Below, piece after piece: positions 15,863-25,723 of a DNA stretch of 39,438 bases. This DNA is from Pseudorhodobacter sp. GTDB taxonomy: Bacteria > Pseudomonadota > Alphaproteobacteria > Rhodobacterales > Rhodobacteraceae. Position numbers and translations under genes: made by a program. The notes below the pieces were generated by a model, which was given only the letters and a program-made list of their open reading frames with translations, was not told where the DNA came from and made no database searches. The DNA is taken from positions 1 to 39,438 of the forward strand of contig JAHEBX010000010.1 of NCBI GenBank assembly GCA_024642045.1, written 5' to 3'. Positions within the stretch are counted from its first letter, which is position 1; the number at the start of each line of letters is the position of its first letter.

Positions 15863-18850
15863 TCAGTGCTCCGGCAACAAAATCTCGCGTTTGCCGACAT
15901 GGTTCGCGGTGGTGACGACGTGGTTTTCTTCCATCTGTTCGACCAAGCGCGCAGCCTTGTTATAGCCGATGCCAAGTTTGCGCTGGATGTAAGAGGTCGA
16001 GCATTTGCGGTCTTTGGCGACGATGGCGACGGCTTGGTCATAGAGCGCGTCTTCGGTGGCGTCGGCATTGCCAAGGCCAAGCACCATGTCGATGTCAGAT
16101 GCGGCGTCATCCTCGGGGCCTTCGACCACGCCCGACATATAGGTGGGGGGGCCGTAGGATTTGAGGTGGTTGACGATTTCTTCGACTTCTTCGTCCGACA
16201 CAAAAGGCCCGTGGATACGGGAAACGCGGCCACCGCCCGCCATAAACAGCATGTCACCCATGCCCAAAAGCTGCTCGGCGCCCTGTTCGCCAAGAATGGT
16301 GCGGCTGTCGATTTTCGAGGTGACCTGAAACGAAATCCGCGTCGGGAAGTTGGCTTTGATCGTGCCGGTGATGACATCGACCGAAGGCCGCTGGGTGGCC
16401 ATGATCAGGTGGATGCCAGAGGCGCGGGCCATCTGGGCAAGACGCTGGATGCAGGCTTCGATTTCCTTGCCTGCGACCATCATCAGGTCGGCCATCTCGT
16501 CGACCACCACCACGATGTAGGGGAGGACGACGGGCTGGAATTCTTCGGTCTCGAACACGGGCTCGCCAGTGTCTTCGTCAAAGCCGGTTTGGATCGTCCG
16601 CTTGAACATCTCTGATTTATCAAGGGCTTCACGGACGCGGCCGTTATAGCCTTCGATATTGCGCACACCCATTTTCGACATCTTACGATAGCGTTCTTCC
16701 ATCTCGCCCACGACCCATTTCAGCGCGACGACGGCCTTTTTCGGGTCGGTTACGACGGGAGAGAGCAGGTGCGGGATGCCGTCGTAAACCGAGAGTTCCA
16801 GCATCTTGGGGTCGATCATGATCAGGCGACATTCCTCGGGGGAAAGCTTGTAGAGGAGTGACAGGATCATGGTATTGATGGCAACGGATTTGCCCGAGCC
16901 GGTGGTGCCCGCGATCAGAAGGTGGGGCATTTTGGCGAGGTTGGCGACGATGGGCGTGCCGCCGATGTCTTTGCCAAGGGCGAGCGGCAGGCGCATGTTG
17001 CTGTCGCCAAAGTCGCGGGCGGCGATGATTTCGCGCAAGACCACCTTTTCGCGGGTGGCGTTGGGAAGTTCGATGCCAATGACGGTGCGACCCGGCACGG
17101 TCGAGACGCGGGCGGAAAGTGCCGACATTGACCGCGCGATATCGTCGGCAAGGCCGATGACGCGGCTGGCCTTCAGACCCGGTGCGGGTTCAAGTTCGTA
17201 CATGGTGACGACGGGGCCGGGGCGAACCGAGACGATCTCGCCTTTGACACCATAGTCGTCCAGCACGTTTTCCAACATGCGGGCGTTTTCCTCGAGCGCG
17301 TCATTCGAGAGCGAGTGACGTTCGACAGTCGAAGGGCTGGTCAGCAGCGCGAGCGGCGGCAGTTCGTATGCCGGCGCGGGATCGTCAAAGCGCAGGCGTG
17401 GCTGGCTTTCGGACAGGGCGCGCTGCGACGGGGCAGGGGCCTTTTTCGCGGGCATCTGCACCACGGGGCGACGCTCGGGCTGGGGTGTTGCGCGCGCGGC
17501 GGGCATGTCAGCTTCGATAAATGAATCGTCCAGCGTGTTGGCATAAACGGCATCCAGTGCGGTGTCGTCATGATCAGGAAAGTTGGCCTCGAAGCCATCA
17601 TCCAGGTCATTATTTTCAACAAAGGCGTTTTGCGCCGGGGTCCTGATCTGCGGTTCAACACGCGTATGAGCCTTGGTTTCCGCGATCAGTGGAACGGGGC
17701 CGCGCGGGCGGGCAACGGGGGGCTCGCGACGGGCGATGGCGGCGGCAATCGGGCTCAGATCCTTTTCCGGTGACTTGGTGCGGGCGCGGATCACATCGGA
17801 AATGCGCGCCTTGATACGGTCGTCGGTCGGCATGTCGGCAGGATAGCCCGCCGGCAGTGCTGGTTCGATCAGTTCGGGTTCGGGATCCCGAGCGCGGCGC
17901 AGCATGGCGGGCATGCGTGCCAACAGGCCCTGACGCTCTTTGGGCGGGGCGTAATGGGGCTCTTCGGTTTGCGGCTCGGGGTAGCGGGCGTCGGCGCGCA
18001 GCATTGACGCGGGGCGGCCAAGAGCGGGCGGGGCCATGGCTGACTCTGCCGCGCGACGGACAACAGCTCCGGCGCGGGCCGGTTGCGCGGTAACTTCGGG
18101 CTGCCAATCGGGCGAATGGTGATAGGCCTCTGGCTGATGGGCGGTGGCGGCCATGCGCCGCCGCTCTTGCAGCGCGGCGGCGGCGCGCGCGGTGCCTTGG
18201 GCGCCTTTGCCGGCGGTGCTGATCATCGTGGAGTAGGTATAGATCAGGCTGGTCAGCAAAAACCGAGCCGTAGCGCGGATCTCGGTCAGATTGAAACCGG
18301 TGACATAGAGCAGCAGCGCCACCATTGCACCACCCGAGGCGAAGGAGATCAGCTTCAACCCAAAGGCAGAACTGCCGGGGATCAAGCCCAGCAGCGCACC
18401 AACGACGGTATCGCCAAAAAGGCCGCCCATGCCAAAGCTTTGGGTCCAGCTCGCTGATGGTAACAAGGTGGCCTCATAGACCGAGGCCACAGCAATTGCG
18501 ATGACGGCAAAGACCACACGGCCCACGGCGCGCTCGGCCCCGTTGTGCAGCACAAAGCGCGCACCCCAAGCCATCAAGATCAGCGGGATCGCCCAAGCGC
18601 CCTTGCCGCCGATGATGATCAGCGTCGACGCCAAAGCCGCGCCAAAGCGACCAAGGTAGTTCGCGGCAGGCTCTTCGGTTGCGACCATCCAACCCGGATC
18701 ATTGGGCGAATAGCTCCACAGCATCAGGGCAAACAGGAAACCGGCCAACAGCAGACCCAGACCCAAAAGCTCGCGGCCCCGCTTTTCCAGCATTGCCTGC
18801 GTGCTTTGATCCAAAAGTGGGTCGCGTTGCCGCATTTGATAAGAAGCCAT
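15863..18850 (-). CDS. ftsK: DNA translocase FtsK
   Basis: FtsK couples chromosome segregation to division at the septum. It has 995 residues. Four hydrophobic segments in the first 190 residues (beginning [18 protein letters not shown]) anchor it, a low-complexity linker rich in Pro, Ala and Arg spans about 200-490, and the motor follows. The Walker A motif GTTGSGKS is at about 647-654, [12 protein letters not shown] is the Walker B region, and the C-terminal gamma winged helix (about 930-985) contains [20 protein letters not shown], which reads the polar KOPS sequences. The start codon stands ten bases after the stop of the aminotransferase gene, so the two are probably co-transcribed. Confidence 0.97.
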   Translation of the reverse strand: MASYQMRQRDPLLDQSTQAMLEKRGRELLGLGLLLAGFLFALMLWSYSPNDPGWMVATEEPAANYLGRFGAALASTLIIIGGKGAWAIPLILMAWGARFVLHNGAERAVGRVVFAVIAIAVASVYEATLLPSASWTQSFGMGGLFGDTVVGALLGLIPGSSAFGLKLISFASGGAMVALLLYVTGFNLTEIRATARFLLTSLIYTYSTMISTAGKGAQGTARAAAALQERRRMAATAHQPEAYHHSPDWQPEVTAQPARAGAVVRRAAESAMAPPALGRPASMLRADARYPEPQTEEPHYAPPKERQGLLARMPAMLRRARDPEPELIEPALPAGYPADMPTDDRIKARISDVIRARTKSPEKDLSPIAAAIARREPPVARPRGPVPLIAETKAHTRVEPQIRTPAQNAFVENNDLDDGFEANFPDHDDTALDAVYANTLDDSFIEADMPAARATPQPERRPVVQMPAKKAPAPSQRALSESQPRLRFDDPAPAYELPPLALLTSPSTVERHSLSNDALEENARMLENVLDDYGVKGEIVSVRPGPVVTMYELEPAPGLKASRVIGLADDIARSMSALSARVSTVPGRTVIGIELPNATREKVVLREIIAARDFGDSNMRLPLALGKDIGGTPIVANLAKMPHLLIAGTTGSGKSVAINTMILSLLYKLSPEECRLIMIDPKMLELSVYDGIPHLLSPVVTDPKKAVVALKWVVGEMEERYRKMSKMGVRNIEGYNGRVREALDKSEMFKRTIQTGFDEDTGEPVFETEEFQPVVLPYIVVVVDEMADLMMVAGKEIEACIQRLAQMARASGIHLIMATQRPSVDVITGTIKANFPTRISFQVTSKIDSRTILGEQGAEQLLGMGDMLFMAGGGRVSRIHGPFVSDEEVEEIVNHLKSYGPPTYMSGVVEGPEDDAASDIDMVLGLGNADATEDALYDQAVAIVAKDRKCSTSYIQRKLGIGYNKAARLVEQMEENHVVTTANHVGKREILLPEH

Positions 18851-18860
18851 TCGCTATTCC

Positions 18861-20039
18861 TCAACCGTAGAGGCAGTCGCGGAGCCGGATAAGCCCACGC
18901 TGCATTTCTTCTTTTGGAGCCACAAGTGCGACCCTTAGATAGGCTTTGCCGGGGTTTTCCCCGTTTGCGTCGCGCGACAAATAGGCACCGGGCAGAACCC
19001 GCACGCCTGTTTCGCGCCATGCTTTGAGTGCTGCAGTCTCGCCATCCTCGACGGGGAGCCACAGGAAAAAGCCGCCCTCAGGGCATTGAAACCCTTGCAG
19101 GCCGCTAAAAATCTGATCGGCTGCGGCGAATTTCTCTTGGTAGAGCGCCAATGAGGCCGCGACATGCGCATCGTCATTCCACGCGGCTTGGCTGACCTTT
19201 TGGATCGGCAGCGGCAGCGGCGCACCCGCGAACGAGCGCAGTTTACGCATTTCGGCGATGCCTTTGGCCCCGCCTGCCACAAAGCCCGACCGCAACCCGG
19301 GCAGGTTCGAGCGTTTTGACAGCGAGTGAAACGCGAACACGCGTTCGGGGTTGGTGCCCGTGGCTGCAGCGACATCAAGCACGCCTGTGGGAGCCTGCGT
19401 GCGCCAGATTTCGGAATAACATTCGTCAGCAAACACCACAAAGTCGTGCTTTTCGGCCAAGGCCAAAAGCTCGGTCCAATAGGCGCGCGAAGCGACAGCG
19501 CCCTGTGGATTGGCGGGCGAGCAGATATAGGCAACCGTCACGCGGTCAAGCAGGTCGGGTGCGAGGCCCGCATAATCGGGCAGAAAGCCTGTCGCGGCGG
19601 TGGCGGGCACATAGACCGGCTCTGCGCCTACGCTCAGCGCCGCCACGGCATAGACCTGATAAAACGGGTTCGGCATCAGCACGACGGGCTTTTTGCCGTT
19701 CTTGGTTTCGGGCGAAAGGGCGATACAGGCATTGAACAGCCCTTCGCGCGTGCCGTTCAAGACCATCAGCTGATCGGCGGTGATCGTCGCGCCATAGCGG
19801 CGCATGATCCAGCCGGAAATCGCGCTCAGCAAGTCGGGCGAGCCGTCATTGGGCGGATAGACCGCGAAGTCAGCAGTATTGGCCGCCAGAATCGGCGCGA
19901 CAAAGTCGGGCATGGGGTGCCGAGGCTCCCCTATTGTCATCGAAATGGTTTCCCCGCCGGGCGCATGCGCGTCCAACAGCTTGCGCAAACGCGGAAACGC
20001 ATAATCCGGCAGGTTCGAAAACCGCTCTGGAAACGCCAT
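18861..20039 (-). CDS. class I PLP-dependent aminotransferase
   Basis: The enzyme has 392 residues of fold type I. The PLP lysine is Lys242 in HSLSKRSNLPGLRSGF, a motif shared with N-succinyldiaminopimelate aminotransferase (DapC) and related enzymes. SPANPQGA (174-181) and FADECYSEI (203-211) contain the Asn, Asp and Tyr that hold the cofactor, and the C-terminal Arg lies in KAYLRVALV. A DapC role in lysine and diaminopimelate synthesis is plausible but not proven. It is directly upstream of ftsK with ten bases between. 143 bases separate it from the amidase gene upstream, with no recognisable site in that gap. Confidence 0.9.
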   Translation of the reverse strand: MAFPERFSNLPDYAFPRLRKLLDAHAPGGETISMTIGEPRHPMPDFVAPILAANTADFAVYPPNDGSPDLLSAISGWIMRRYGATITADQLMVLNGTREGLFNACIALSPETKNGKKPVVLMPNPFYQVYAVAALSVGAEPVYVPATAATGFLPDYAGLAPDLLDRVTVAYICSPANPQGAVASRAYWTELLALAEKHDFVVFADECYSEIWRTQAPTGVLDVAAATGTNPERVFAFHSLSKRSNLPGLRSGFVAGGAKGIAEMRKLRSFAGAPLPLPIQKVSQAAWNDDAHVAASLALYQEKFAAADQIFSGLQGFQCPEGGFFLWLPVEDGETAALKAWRETGVRVLPGAYLSRDANGENPGKAYLRVALVAPKEEMQRGLIRLRDCLYG

Positions 20040-20182
20040 TACTGCCTCATCTCGGGGTCATCTCGCCCCGTTTCGCCCGACGATAGCCAGATCGGGCGGC
20101 TCCGTCCAGAAAAACCCATGCGCGATAGTGGCTTGGGGCAACCTATTGTGGCTTTTAGGTCCCGCAATCGCAGGAATTGTCC

Positions 20183-21511
20183 TCACGTAAGGGCGCGTTC
20201 TGCGGCGGTGCCAAGGCGAAGCAGCCGCTCTTCCTGCCTTGGTGGGGCCATAAAGGTAATGCCGCAAGACGGTTCTGCGGTGGGAAGCGTCAGCGCACAG
20301 AGGCCGAACATATTGCCGATACGGGTGTTCCGCAGGGCAAGCAGGTTTTCGGTGGCGAAATAGGCTTGATCCACCAAAAGCCGCTCGGCATTGGGCGGCA
20401 GAATAGGCGAGGTTGGCAGTAAAACGGCATCAAAGCCTGCGGTCCTTTGCGCCCAGATCTTGCGCAGCACCTCTAAACGGCGCCACCCTGCGATGAAGTC
20501 TGTGGCTTTGACGTTTGCGCCAGAACGGAAGCGCTCACGGATCGGAGCGAACATCTTTTCCGGATCGGCTTCGATTGTCGGCCCCCACATGGCATAGGCC
20601 TCGGCGGTAAACAGCGGGCCTGCGAGGATAATCGCCTCGACCACTTCGGGGATTTCGATGGTTTCGATCTGTGCACCCGCACGCCCGAGACGGCTCAGCG
20701 CATCCTCGAACCCTTTGGCGGGGCGCGGGCGCAGGTCATCCAAAGCAAGCGTCTCGAGCACCAGCAGCCGCGTGCCCGACAGACTGGTGCCGTCCAGGTC
20801 GACAGGCCTGCCGCCCTCCATTGCCGCAAGCAAGAGTGCGCAGTCCTGCACTGAATGCGCCAAAGGGCCGATGGTATCAAACCGTTCGCACAGCGGCACG
20901 ACACCCGTTAGCGGCAGACGCCCCGAAGTGGTTTTCAACCCGACAAGATCGTTCCAGGCCGCAGGGGCGCGCACCGAGCCTCCCGTATCCGACCCGATGG
21001 CCGCAGGCGCTAGGCCATAGGCAACCGATGCCGCGGCCCCCGACGAAGATCCACCCGGCACGGCCTTATCATCATTGATGCAAGGCGGTGTGGCGGTGAC
21101 CGGATTAAGGCCAAGTCCCGAAAAAGCGAGTTCGGTCATATGGGTTTTGCCAAGACAAACAAGCCCCTCGAGTGTGGCGGTTTGCAATACCTTGGCGTCT
21201 GTGGCGGGCGTTCGGCCACGCAAAAGCGCAGATCCTGCCTCGGTCGCGATGCCTGCGGTATCAAACAGGTCTTTCCAGCTGATCGGCACACCGTCCAGCA
21301 GGCCACGGCGCAGACCGGTCTTGGCGCGATTGGCCGCACCCATCGCCTCGCCCCGCGCGCGGGTTTCGGTGGTGCGGGCAAAGATGCGGGTCGAGTGGCG
21401 ATGGCCGGCAATTTTGTCGAGGAAAAATTCGGTCAACTCAACGGGGTTGATGCGCCCCTTGCCGATCTCGGTGCCAAGTTCGGCCGCTGTCATATTGGAC
21501 CAAGTTTTCAT
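20183..21511 (-). CDS. amidase (amidase signature family)
   Basis: A hydrolase of amide bonds with 442 residues. The Ser-cisSer-Lys triad is visible: Lys in ISWKDLFDTAG (about 80), the glycine-serine stretch GGSSSGAAASVA (about 155-165), and GSDTGGSVRAPA (about 175-185), where the nucleophilic serine follows TGG. Substrate is unknown. It does not look like GatA, since it lacks a gatB or gatC neighbour and is shorter. The ATG at 21511 starts the conserved N-terminus; the frame stays open far upstream through the antisense of the monooxygenase gene, but that extension has no family similarity. It is divergent from the UbiH-type gene with 78 bases between them. Confidence 0.9.
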   Translation of the reverse strand: MKTWSNMTAAELGTEIGKGRINPVELTEFFLDKIAGHRHSTRIFARTTETRARGEAMGAANRAKTGLRRGLLDGVPISWKDLFDTAGIATEAGSALLRGRTPATDAKVLQTATLEGLVCLGKTHMTELAFSGLGLNPVTATPPCINDDKAVPGGSSSGAAASVAYGLAPAAIGSDTGGSVRAPAAWNDLVGLKTTSGRLPLTGVVPLCERFDTIGPLAHSVQDCALLLAAMEGGRPVDLDGTSLSGTRLLVLETLALDDLRPRPAKGFEDALSRLGRAGAQIETIEIPEVVEAIILAGPLFTAEAYAMWGPTIEADPEKMFAPIRERFRSGANVKATDFIAGWRRLEVLRKIWAQRTAGFDAVLLPTSPILPPNAERLLVDQAYFATENLLALRNTRIGNMFGLCALTLPTAEPSCGITFMAPPRQEERLLRLGTAAERALT

Positions 21512-21589
21512 CGCAATGCCCCCAGTTTTGCAGACTGTAGCGGCAAGGCGGCGCATGGACAATCGCTTGCGTTGCGCCATATTGGGGGG

Positions 21590-22816
21590 ATGGAACAGCA
21601 AGCAGATATTGTGATTGTGGGTGGCGGGTTGAATGGGCCTGCGCTTGCCTTGGCACTGGCGCAGGGCGGCTTGCGTGTGGTCGTCGTCGACGCGCGCGCT
21701 GCGGATACGCGGGCCGAAGCTGGGTTTGACGGGCGCGCCTATGCTTTGGCGATTGCGTCCAGGCGATTGCTTGGCGCGATTGGCGTCTGGGATGCCTTGG
21801 CCGAAAAAGTGCAGCCGATTTTGCAGATCAAGGCCAGTGATGGGGTGGCGGGGCAGGGACCTGCGCCGTTCTTCCTGACCTTTGACGCCGCAGAAATCGA
21901 GGAAGGCCCGATGGGCTTTATGGCCGAGGATCGGCATCTTTATGCGGCGTTTCTGGCGGCGATGCGAAAGGCCGGGGTCGAGCTCATCTCGGGTGAGAGC
22001 GTGGTTGCGCAAGACGACAGCGGCGCTGGTGTATCCGTGACGCTGGGCTCGGGGCGGGTGCTGCGTGCACGGCTCTTGGTCGGGTGCGACGGGCGCGGGT
22101 CGGGGGTTGCCACACGGGCAGGGATCATGCGGACCGGCTGGGGATATGGTCAGACCGCTTTGGTCACCGCAATCGCTCATGAGGCGGACCATCATGGCGT
22201 GGCACAGCAATATTTCATGCCGGCCGGACCTTTGGCCATATTGCCGCTGAAAGGCGGTCATCACTCGTCGATTGTGTGGAGCGAAGAGGCACGGGCAGCC
22301 ACGGCAATACAGGCTTTGCCGGATGCAGCGTATCTGGAGGCGCTGCGGCCACGATTTGGTGATTTTCTGGGAGAAATTTCGCTTGCAGGCGAGCGGTTTA
22401 CCTATCCGCTCAGCCTGTCTCTGGCCAACAGTTTTGTGTCCAAGCGAGTGGCGTTGGTTGGGGATGCGGCGCATGGGGTGCATCCGATTGCCGGGCAGGG
22501 CCTGAACCTTGGACTGCGCGACGTCGGGGCGCTTGCCGAGGTGCTGATTGAGGCGGCACGACGCGGCGAAGATATTGGCGCGTCTGATGTGCTGGAGCGT
22601 TATCAGCGGTGGCGGCGGTTTGACTCGACGGCGCTGGCATTGGGGATGGACAGCGTCAATCGTTTGTTTTCAAATGACAATCCGATCTTGCGTGCGGGTC
22701 GCGACTTGGGGCTTGGGCTGGTGAACGCAGTGCCAAGCCTTCGGCGCGGCTTCATGCGGCAGGCGGCTGGATTGACGGGCGAAGTGCCCAAGCTGTTGCA
22801 GGGCAAGGCTATTTGA
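21590..22816 (+). CDS. UbiH/UbiF/Coq6-type FAD-dependent monooxygenase
   Basis: A flavoprotein hydroxylase of 408 residues that by family adds oxygen to the ring of ubiquinone precursors at the inner membrane. The dinucleotide motif IVIVGGGLNGPALALALAQG (7-26), the DG motif LVGCDGRGSGVA and the FAD motif LVGDAAHGVHPIAGQGLNLG are complete and in order. Which ring position it attacks (UbiH, UbiF, UbiI or UbiL role) cannot be decided. The ATG at 21590 is preceded immediately by GGGGGG with almost no spacing, an unusual ribosome binding arrangement, but it matches the family N-terminus. It converges on epmA with 109 bases between. Confidence 0.92.
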   Translation: MEQQADIVIVGGGLNGPALALALAQGGLRVVVVDARAADTRAEAGFDGRAYALAIASRRLLGAIGVWDALAEKVQPILQIKASDGVAGQGPAPFFLTFDAAEIEEGPMGFMAEDRHLYAAFLAAMRKAGVELISGESVVAQDDSGAGVSVTLGSGRVLRARLLVGCDGRGSGVATRAGIMRTGWGYGQTALVTAIAHEADHHGVAQQYFMPAGPLAILPLKGGHHSSIVWSEEARAATAIQALPDAAYLEALRPRFGDFLGEISLAGERFTYPLSLSLANSFVSKRVALVGDAAHGVHPIAGQGLNLGLRDVGALAEVLIEAARRGEDIGASDVLERYQRWRRFDSTALALGMDSVNRLFSNDNPILRAGRDLGLGLVNAVPSLRRGFMRQAAGLTGEVPKLLQGKAI

Positions 22817-22835
22817 CGCGAGCGCAGGTGCGGGT

Positions 22836-22855
22836 ATGCCTGAAATGACAGGCAT
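22836..22855. terminator. weak hairpin between the monooxygenase gene and epmA
   Basis: A perfect 7-bp stem ATGCCTG/CAGGCAT with a 6-base loop lies between two convergent genes. There is no T-run on either side, so termination is uncertain. Confidence 0.35.
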
Positions 22856-22925
22856 GACCACGGACCGAGGATGGATCCAGCAATTTCCGACCAAAGCGCA
22901 GAGCGACGGCAAAAGGTGCATGGCT

Positions 22926-23963
22926 TTATTCCGCCACCGGCGCCCAGATCACGTCATCAATCCGTGGCGCACCCGTGGCCAACATCACCAGACGGTCAAA
23001 CCCCATCGCGATTCCGCTCGCCTCTGGCATGATTTCAAGCGCTTGCAAGAAATCCTCATCGACAGGGTAGCGCTCTCCATAAACCCGTGCTTTCTCGTCC
23101 ATCTCTGCCGCAAAGCGCCGACGCTGCTCGCCCGCGTCGGTCAACTCGCCAAAACCATTCGCCAACTCGACCCCACAGGCGTAAACCTCGAACCGCTGCG
23201 CCACCCTGGCATCGCCAGGATGCCTGCGCGCCAGGGCCGCTTCTGCCGACGGATACTCATCCAAAATGGTGATCCGCCCCATCCCCAGATGCGGCTCCAC
23301 CAATTCACCCAGAACCCGGGACAGCATGTCCGACCACGTGTCATCCACCGCGACACGCAGCCCGACGCGCCCCAATTCGGCCCGCAAAACCTCGGCCGAA
23401 ACTTCGCCATCCGCCGCGATGCTCGCCAGCAGATCCACATCTGCATACTGCTGGAACGCCTTGGCGACCGACAGCCGTTCCGGCTCTGCGCTCGTATCAC
23501 AAATCGCTTCGCGAAAGCGCAACTCGGGCCCTGCAAGCCGACACAGGGCAACGACATCGGCCATCAGAACTTCATAGCTTTCGCCCACCCGATACCACTC
23601 CAGCATCGTGAACTCGGGCGAATGAAGCGCCCCCCGCTCTCGGTTCCGCCAAACATGCGCGAAACTCGCAATCCGCCGCTCGCCCGCCGCCAAGAGCTTT
23701 TTCATCGCGAATTCGGGGCTCGTGTGCAGATACATCGTGCGCCCCACGCCATCATTGCCCACAGCTTCGGTGCAAAACCCGTGCAGATGTGCCTCATTTC
23801 CGGGGCTGATGGCCAAAGCCGAAGGGTCCACCTCGACAAAATCCCGCTCTGCCAGCCACCCCCTGATCCGCGCCTGAATCCGGTTGCGCTCCATCAACAA
23901 TCCGCGCCGGTCTGCATGCCTTTGCGGCCGCCACCACGCCATGTCGCTATTTTTCGCAGCCAT
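22926..23963 (-). CDS. epmA: EF-P lysyl-lysine ligase EpmA (PoxA/GenX)
   Basis: A class II lysyl-tRNA-synthetase-like ligase that attaches beta-lysine to a conserved lysine of EF-P. It lacks the tRNA anticodon-binding domain. With the start at 23963 it has 345 residues against 325 in E. coli. Motifs are LHTSPEFAMKKLLAAG, the motif 2 region FAHVWRNRERG with HSPEFTMLEWYR, and GVELANGFGELTD with MGFDRLVML near the C-terminus. Three in-frame ATGs (23981, 23963, 23942) are possible and none has a clear Shine-Dalgarno sequence, so the start is uncertain. It is divergent from efp, its substrate's gene, only 88 bases away. EpmB (lysine 2,3-aminomutase) is not in the window. Confidence 0.92.
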   Translation of the reverse strand: MAAKNSDMAWWRPQRHADRRGLLMERNRIQARIRGWLAERDFVEVDPSALAISPGNEAHLHGFCTEAVGNDGVGRTMYLHTSPEFAMKKLLAAGERRIASFAHVWRNRERGALHSPEFTMLEWYRVGESYEVLMADVVALCRLAGPELRFREAICDTSAEPERLSVAKAFQQYADVDLLASIAADGEVSAEVLRAELGRVGLRVAVDDTWSDMLSRVLGELVEPHLGMGRITILDEYPSAEAALARRHPGDARVAQRFEVYACGVELANGFGELTDAGEQRRRFAAEMDEKARVYGERYPVDEDFLQALEIMPEASGIAMGFDRLVMLATGAPRIDDVIWAPVAE

Positions 23964-24051
23964 CTGGAGATTTCCCGTCATATAGGCTAAAGCCACCCCG
24001 ATATATCCGCGCCCCTTACCCTTGGGGCCGCCCAAGAACAAGGAAACAGAC

Positions 24052-24618
24052 GTGAAAGTCATCGCCTCCTCTCTCCGCAAAGGCAATGTCGTCGAGATGG
24101 ACGGCAAACTTTACGCCGTGCTCAAGGCCGAGAATTTCCACCCCGGCAAAGGCACCCCCACCACCTCTGTCGACATGCGCCGCATTTCCGATGGTGTGAA
24201 GGTCGCAGAACGCTGGCGCACCACCGAGATGGTGGAAAAGGCCAACGTTGATGACCGCGAATACGACTTTCTTTACGAGGACGCCGAGGGCTTTCACTTC
24301 ATGGAACCCAACACTTACGAGCAATTCGCCGTGCATCCCGACGTGGTCGGCGACGACAAGGCGTTCCTCACGGACGGGATCAAGGTCTACCTGAAAACCT
24401 ATGACGGCTTGGCGATTGCGATGGAACTGCCGCAGCGCGTCACGGTCGAAATTGCCGAGACCGAACCGGTGGTCAAAGGCCAGACGGCTTCGTCGTCCTA
24501 CAAACCGGCGATTTGCACCAACGGCGTGCGCATCATGGTGCCGCCCCATATTGGCGCAGGCACCCGCGTGATCATCAACACTGATGATATGTCCTACCAA
24601 GGCCGCGAGCAGGGATAA
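24052..24618 (+). CDS. efp: translation elongation factor P
   Basis: EF-P enters the ribosome to rescue stalling at polyproline. It has 188 residues, the standard length. The start is a GTG at 24052 after AAGGAAAC; an in-frame ATG at 24022 lacks a binding site and would add ten atypical residues. The modification loop FHPGKGTP puts the modified lysine at residue 33, equivalent to Lys34 of E. coli. The three OB-like domains are in order, ending with [17 protein letters not shown]. With epmA divergent and adjacent, modification by beta-lysine is the likely form here. A strong terminator follows. Confidence 0.97.
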   Translation: MKVIASSLRKGNVVEMDGKLYAVLKAENFHPGKGTPTTSVDMRRISDGVKVAERWRTTEMVEKANVDDREYDFLYEDAEGFHFMEPNTYEQFAVHPDVVGDDKAFLTDGIKVYLKTYDGLAIAMELPQRVTVEIAETEPVVKGQTASSSYKPAICTNGVRIMVPPHIGAGTRVIINTDDMSYQGREQG

Positions 24619-24640
24619 GCACCCCGCCGCTAAAGATCCA

Positions 24641-24669
24641 AAGCCCGCCCTTTAAAAGGCGGGCTTATT
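24641..24669. terminator. terminator between efp and the phasin gene
   Basis: A perfect 9-bp stem, AAGCCCGCC (24641-24649) with GGCGGGCTT (24658-24666), has an 8-base loop. It is flanked by A on the left and T on the right, so it can serve both convergent genes. Confidence 0.85.
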
Positions 24670-24696
24670 GCTGCCAGATGTCATGCAAGAGCCTTG

Positions 24697-25032
24697 TTAA
24701 AGAGGCACGTCGTCGTATTTACGCGCAGTGGGCTTGCCTGGAGCCGATTGCGCGACGCCTTTGAAAAGCCGCGTTGTGTAGTCGGCGTATTGCTCGGCGG
24801 CGGTTTTGAAGAATTCAGTCTGAACCTGCATCAACTCGGCGGGGCTTTTGCAGGCGAGCAATGCCTTTTGCGTCTCGACGTCCTGCTGCAAGCGTGTCGT
24901 CATAAAGCGCGCACTTTCCTGCATCAGATCGAGCCATGCTTTTGTAGTGGCAGGATTTACTGCGGAAAGCATCCCCAAGAGTGCTGTCTCGGCAGGATGC
25001 GAAGTGCTGGCGTCAGTTGTTGGTTTGGCCAT
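24697..25032 (-). CDS. phasin family protein
   Basis: A small, mainly helical protein of 111 residues of the phasin type, which coats polyhydroxyalkanoate granules. Supporting sequence includes KAWLDLMQESARFMTTRLQQ and QTEFFKTAAEQYADYTTRLF, both amphipathic and Gln/Glu-rich, with no cysteine except one in ALLACKSP. The ATG at 25032 follows a clear GGAGGAA; an open stretch upstream to 25263 has no phasin similarity and is non-coding. No PHA synthase or depolymerase gene is in the window. Phasin-like proteins also occur without PHA, so the granule role is by family only. Confidence 0.85.
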   Translation of the reverse strand: MAKPTTDASTSHPAETALLGMLSAVNPATTKAWLDLMQESARFMTTRLQQDVETQKALLACKSPAELMQVQTEFFKTAAEQYADYTTRLFKGVAQSAPGKPTARKYDDVPL

Positions 25033-25387
25033 GTGTTTTTCCTCCAGATCCAATTTTTCGCCGCTGCACCGTCCGGCTGCGGCGACTCGAACGCGTTTGG
25101 CTGCAACTGCCAGTATAGCACATGTCGCACGACTTGGTTTGATCTGACCCCGTCGGATATAGCTGCGCAAGCACCAGGGCGCCACCCACGACCGCAAGCC
25201 GCAATCCGCTTGCGCGAAATGAATCTTCCCCTGCCCCTTGTTTCGAATCGATAAAAGGCGCATATGAGGCGGGCGAAACGCTATCTATCGAAAAATCTGT
25301 CTCCTTCTTGGCTTCAGTTATCGATCTTTACGACTGAGCCACGTCATCGCATACCGCGGATGGCATACCAAACTTAGGAGACACACG
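25033..25387. other. intergenic region carrying the phasin and cspA upstream sequences
   Basis: These 355 bases have no gene I can support. On the minus strand, TATACT at 25117-25112 is a fair -10 box for the phasin gene, with no clear -35; the neighbouring TGGCAGTTGCAG resembles TGC/GCA-rich sites bound by PHA regulators, a weak likeness. Toward cspA, GCATACC occurs twice 14 bases apart (25349 and 25363), and TAGGAGA (25375-25381) is the cspA ribosome binding site. Cold-shock genes often have long leaders, so part of this is probably cspA 5' untranslated RNA. Confidence 0.5.
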
Positions 25388-25594
25388 ATGGCTAATGGCA
25401 CCGTGAAATGGTTTAACGCAACCAAAGGCTTCGGCTTTATCGCACCGGCAAACGGCAACAAGGACGTGTTCGTTCACATCTCCGCAATGGAGCGCGCTGG
25501 CATCCGTCAGCTGAACGACGGTCAAGCAGTGACCTTCGACATCGAAGCAGGCCGTGACGGCCGCGAGTCGGCGATCAACCTCGCTCTGGCATAA
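25388..25594 (+). CDS. cspA: cold-shock protein, CspA family
   Basis: A single cold-shock domain of 68 residues that binds single-stranded RNA and DNA and acts as an RNA chaperone. Both RNA-binding motifs are present: RNP1 KGFGFIAP (about 13-20) and RNP2 VFVHISAM (about 27-34), with the aromatic residues in place and the start [13 protein letters not shown] typical of the family. A good TAGGAGA site precedes the ATG, and a strong hairpin terminator follows 30 bases after the stop, so it is transcribed alone. Which of several paralogues this is cannot be told. Confidence 0.95.
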   Translation: MANGTVKWFNATKGFGFIAPANGNKDVFVHISAMERAGIRQLNDGQAVTFDIEAGRDGRESAINLALA

Positions 25595-25624
25595 GCCAAA
25601 GTGGCGTAAGCCAACAGAAATTCA

Positions 25625-25655
25625 AAACGGGGGCCGCGCAAGCTGGCCCCCGTTT
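25625..25655. terminator. terminator after cspA
   Basis: A perfect 11-bp stem, AAACGGGGGCC (25625-25635) with GGCCCCCGTTT (25645-25655), has a 9-base loop. It is likely to act for cspA and, from the other side, for the convergent uvrC. Confidence 0.88.
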
Positions 25656-25675
25656 GCATTGAAAACCCCCACCTG

Positions 25676-25689
25676 AGGTCGTCCGACCT
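25676..25689 (-). terminator. small hairpin after uvrC
   Basis: AGGTC-GTCC-GACCT forms a 5-bp stem 35 bases after the uvrC stop. There is no T-run; it is a weak candidate for an uvrC transcript end. Confidence 0.3.
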
Positions 25690-25723
25690 GTGGCGTAGGC
25701 TTTCGCTTGGCTCGCGTTCAACG

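Noticed and set aside
21512-22483. A long minus-strand open frame continuous with the amidase, about 324 codons upstream of its start
   Set aside because: It is the antisense of the UbiH-type gene, has no amidase similarity, and the normal amidase N-terminus begins at 21511. Long antisense frames are common in GC-rich genes.
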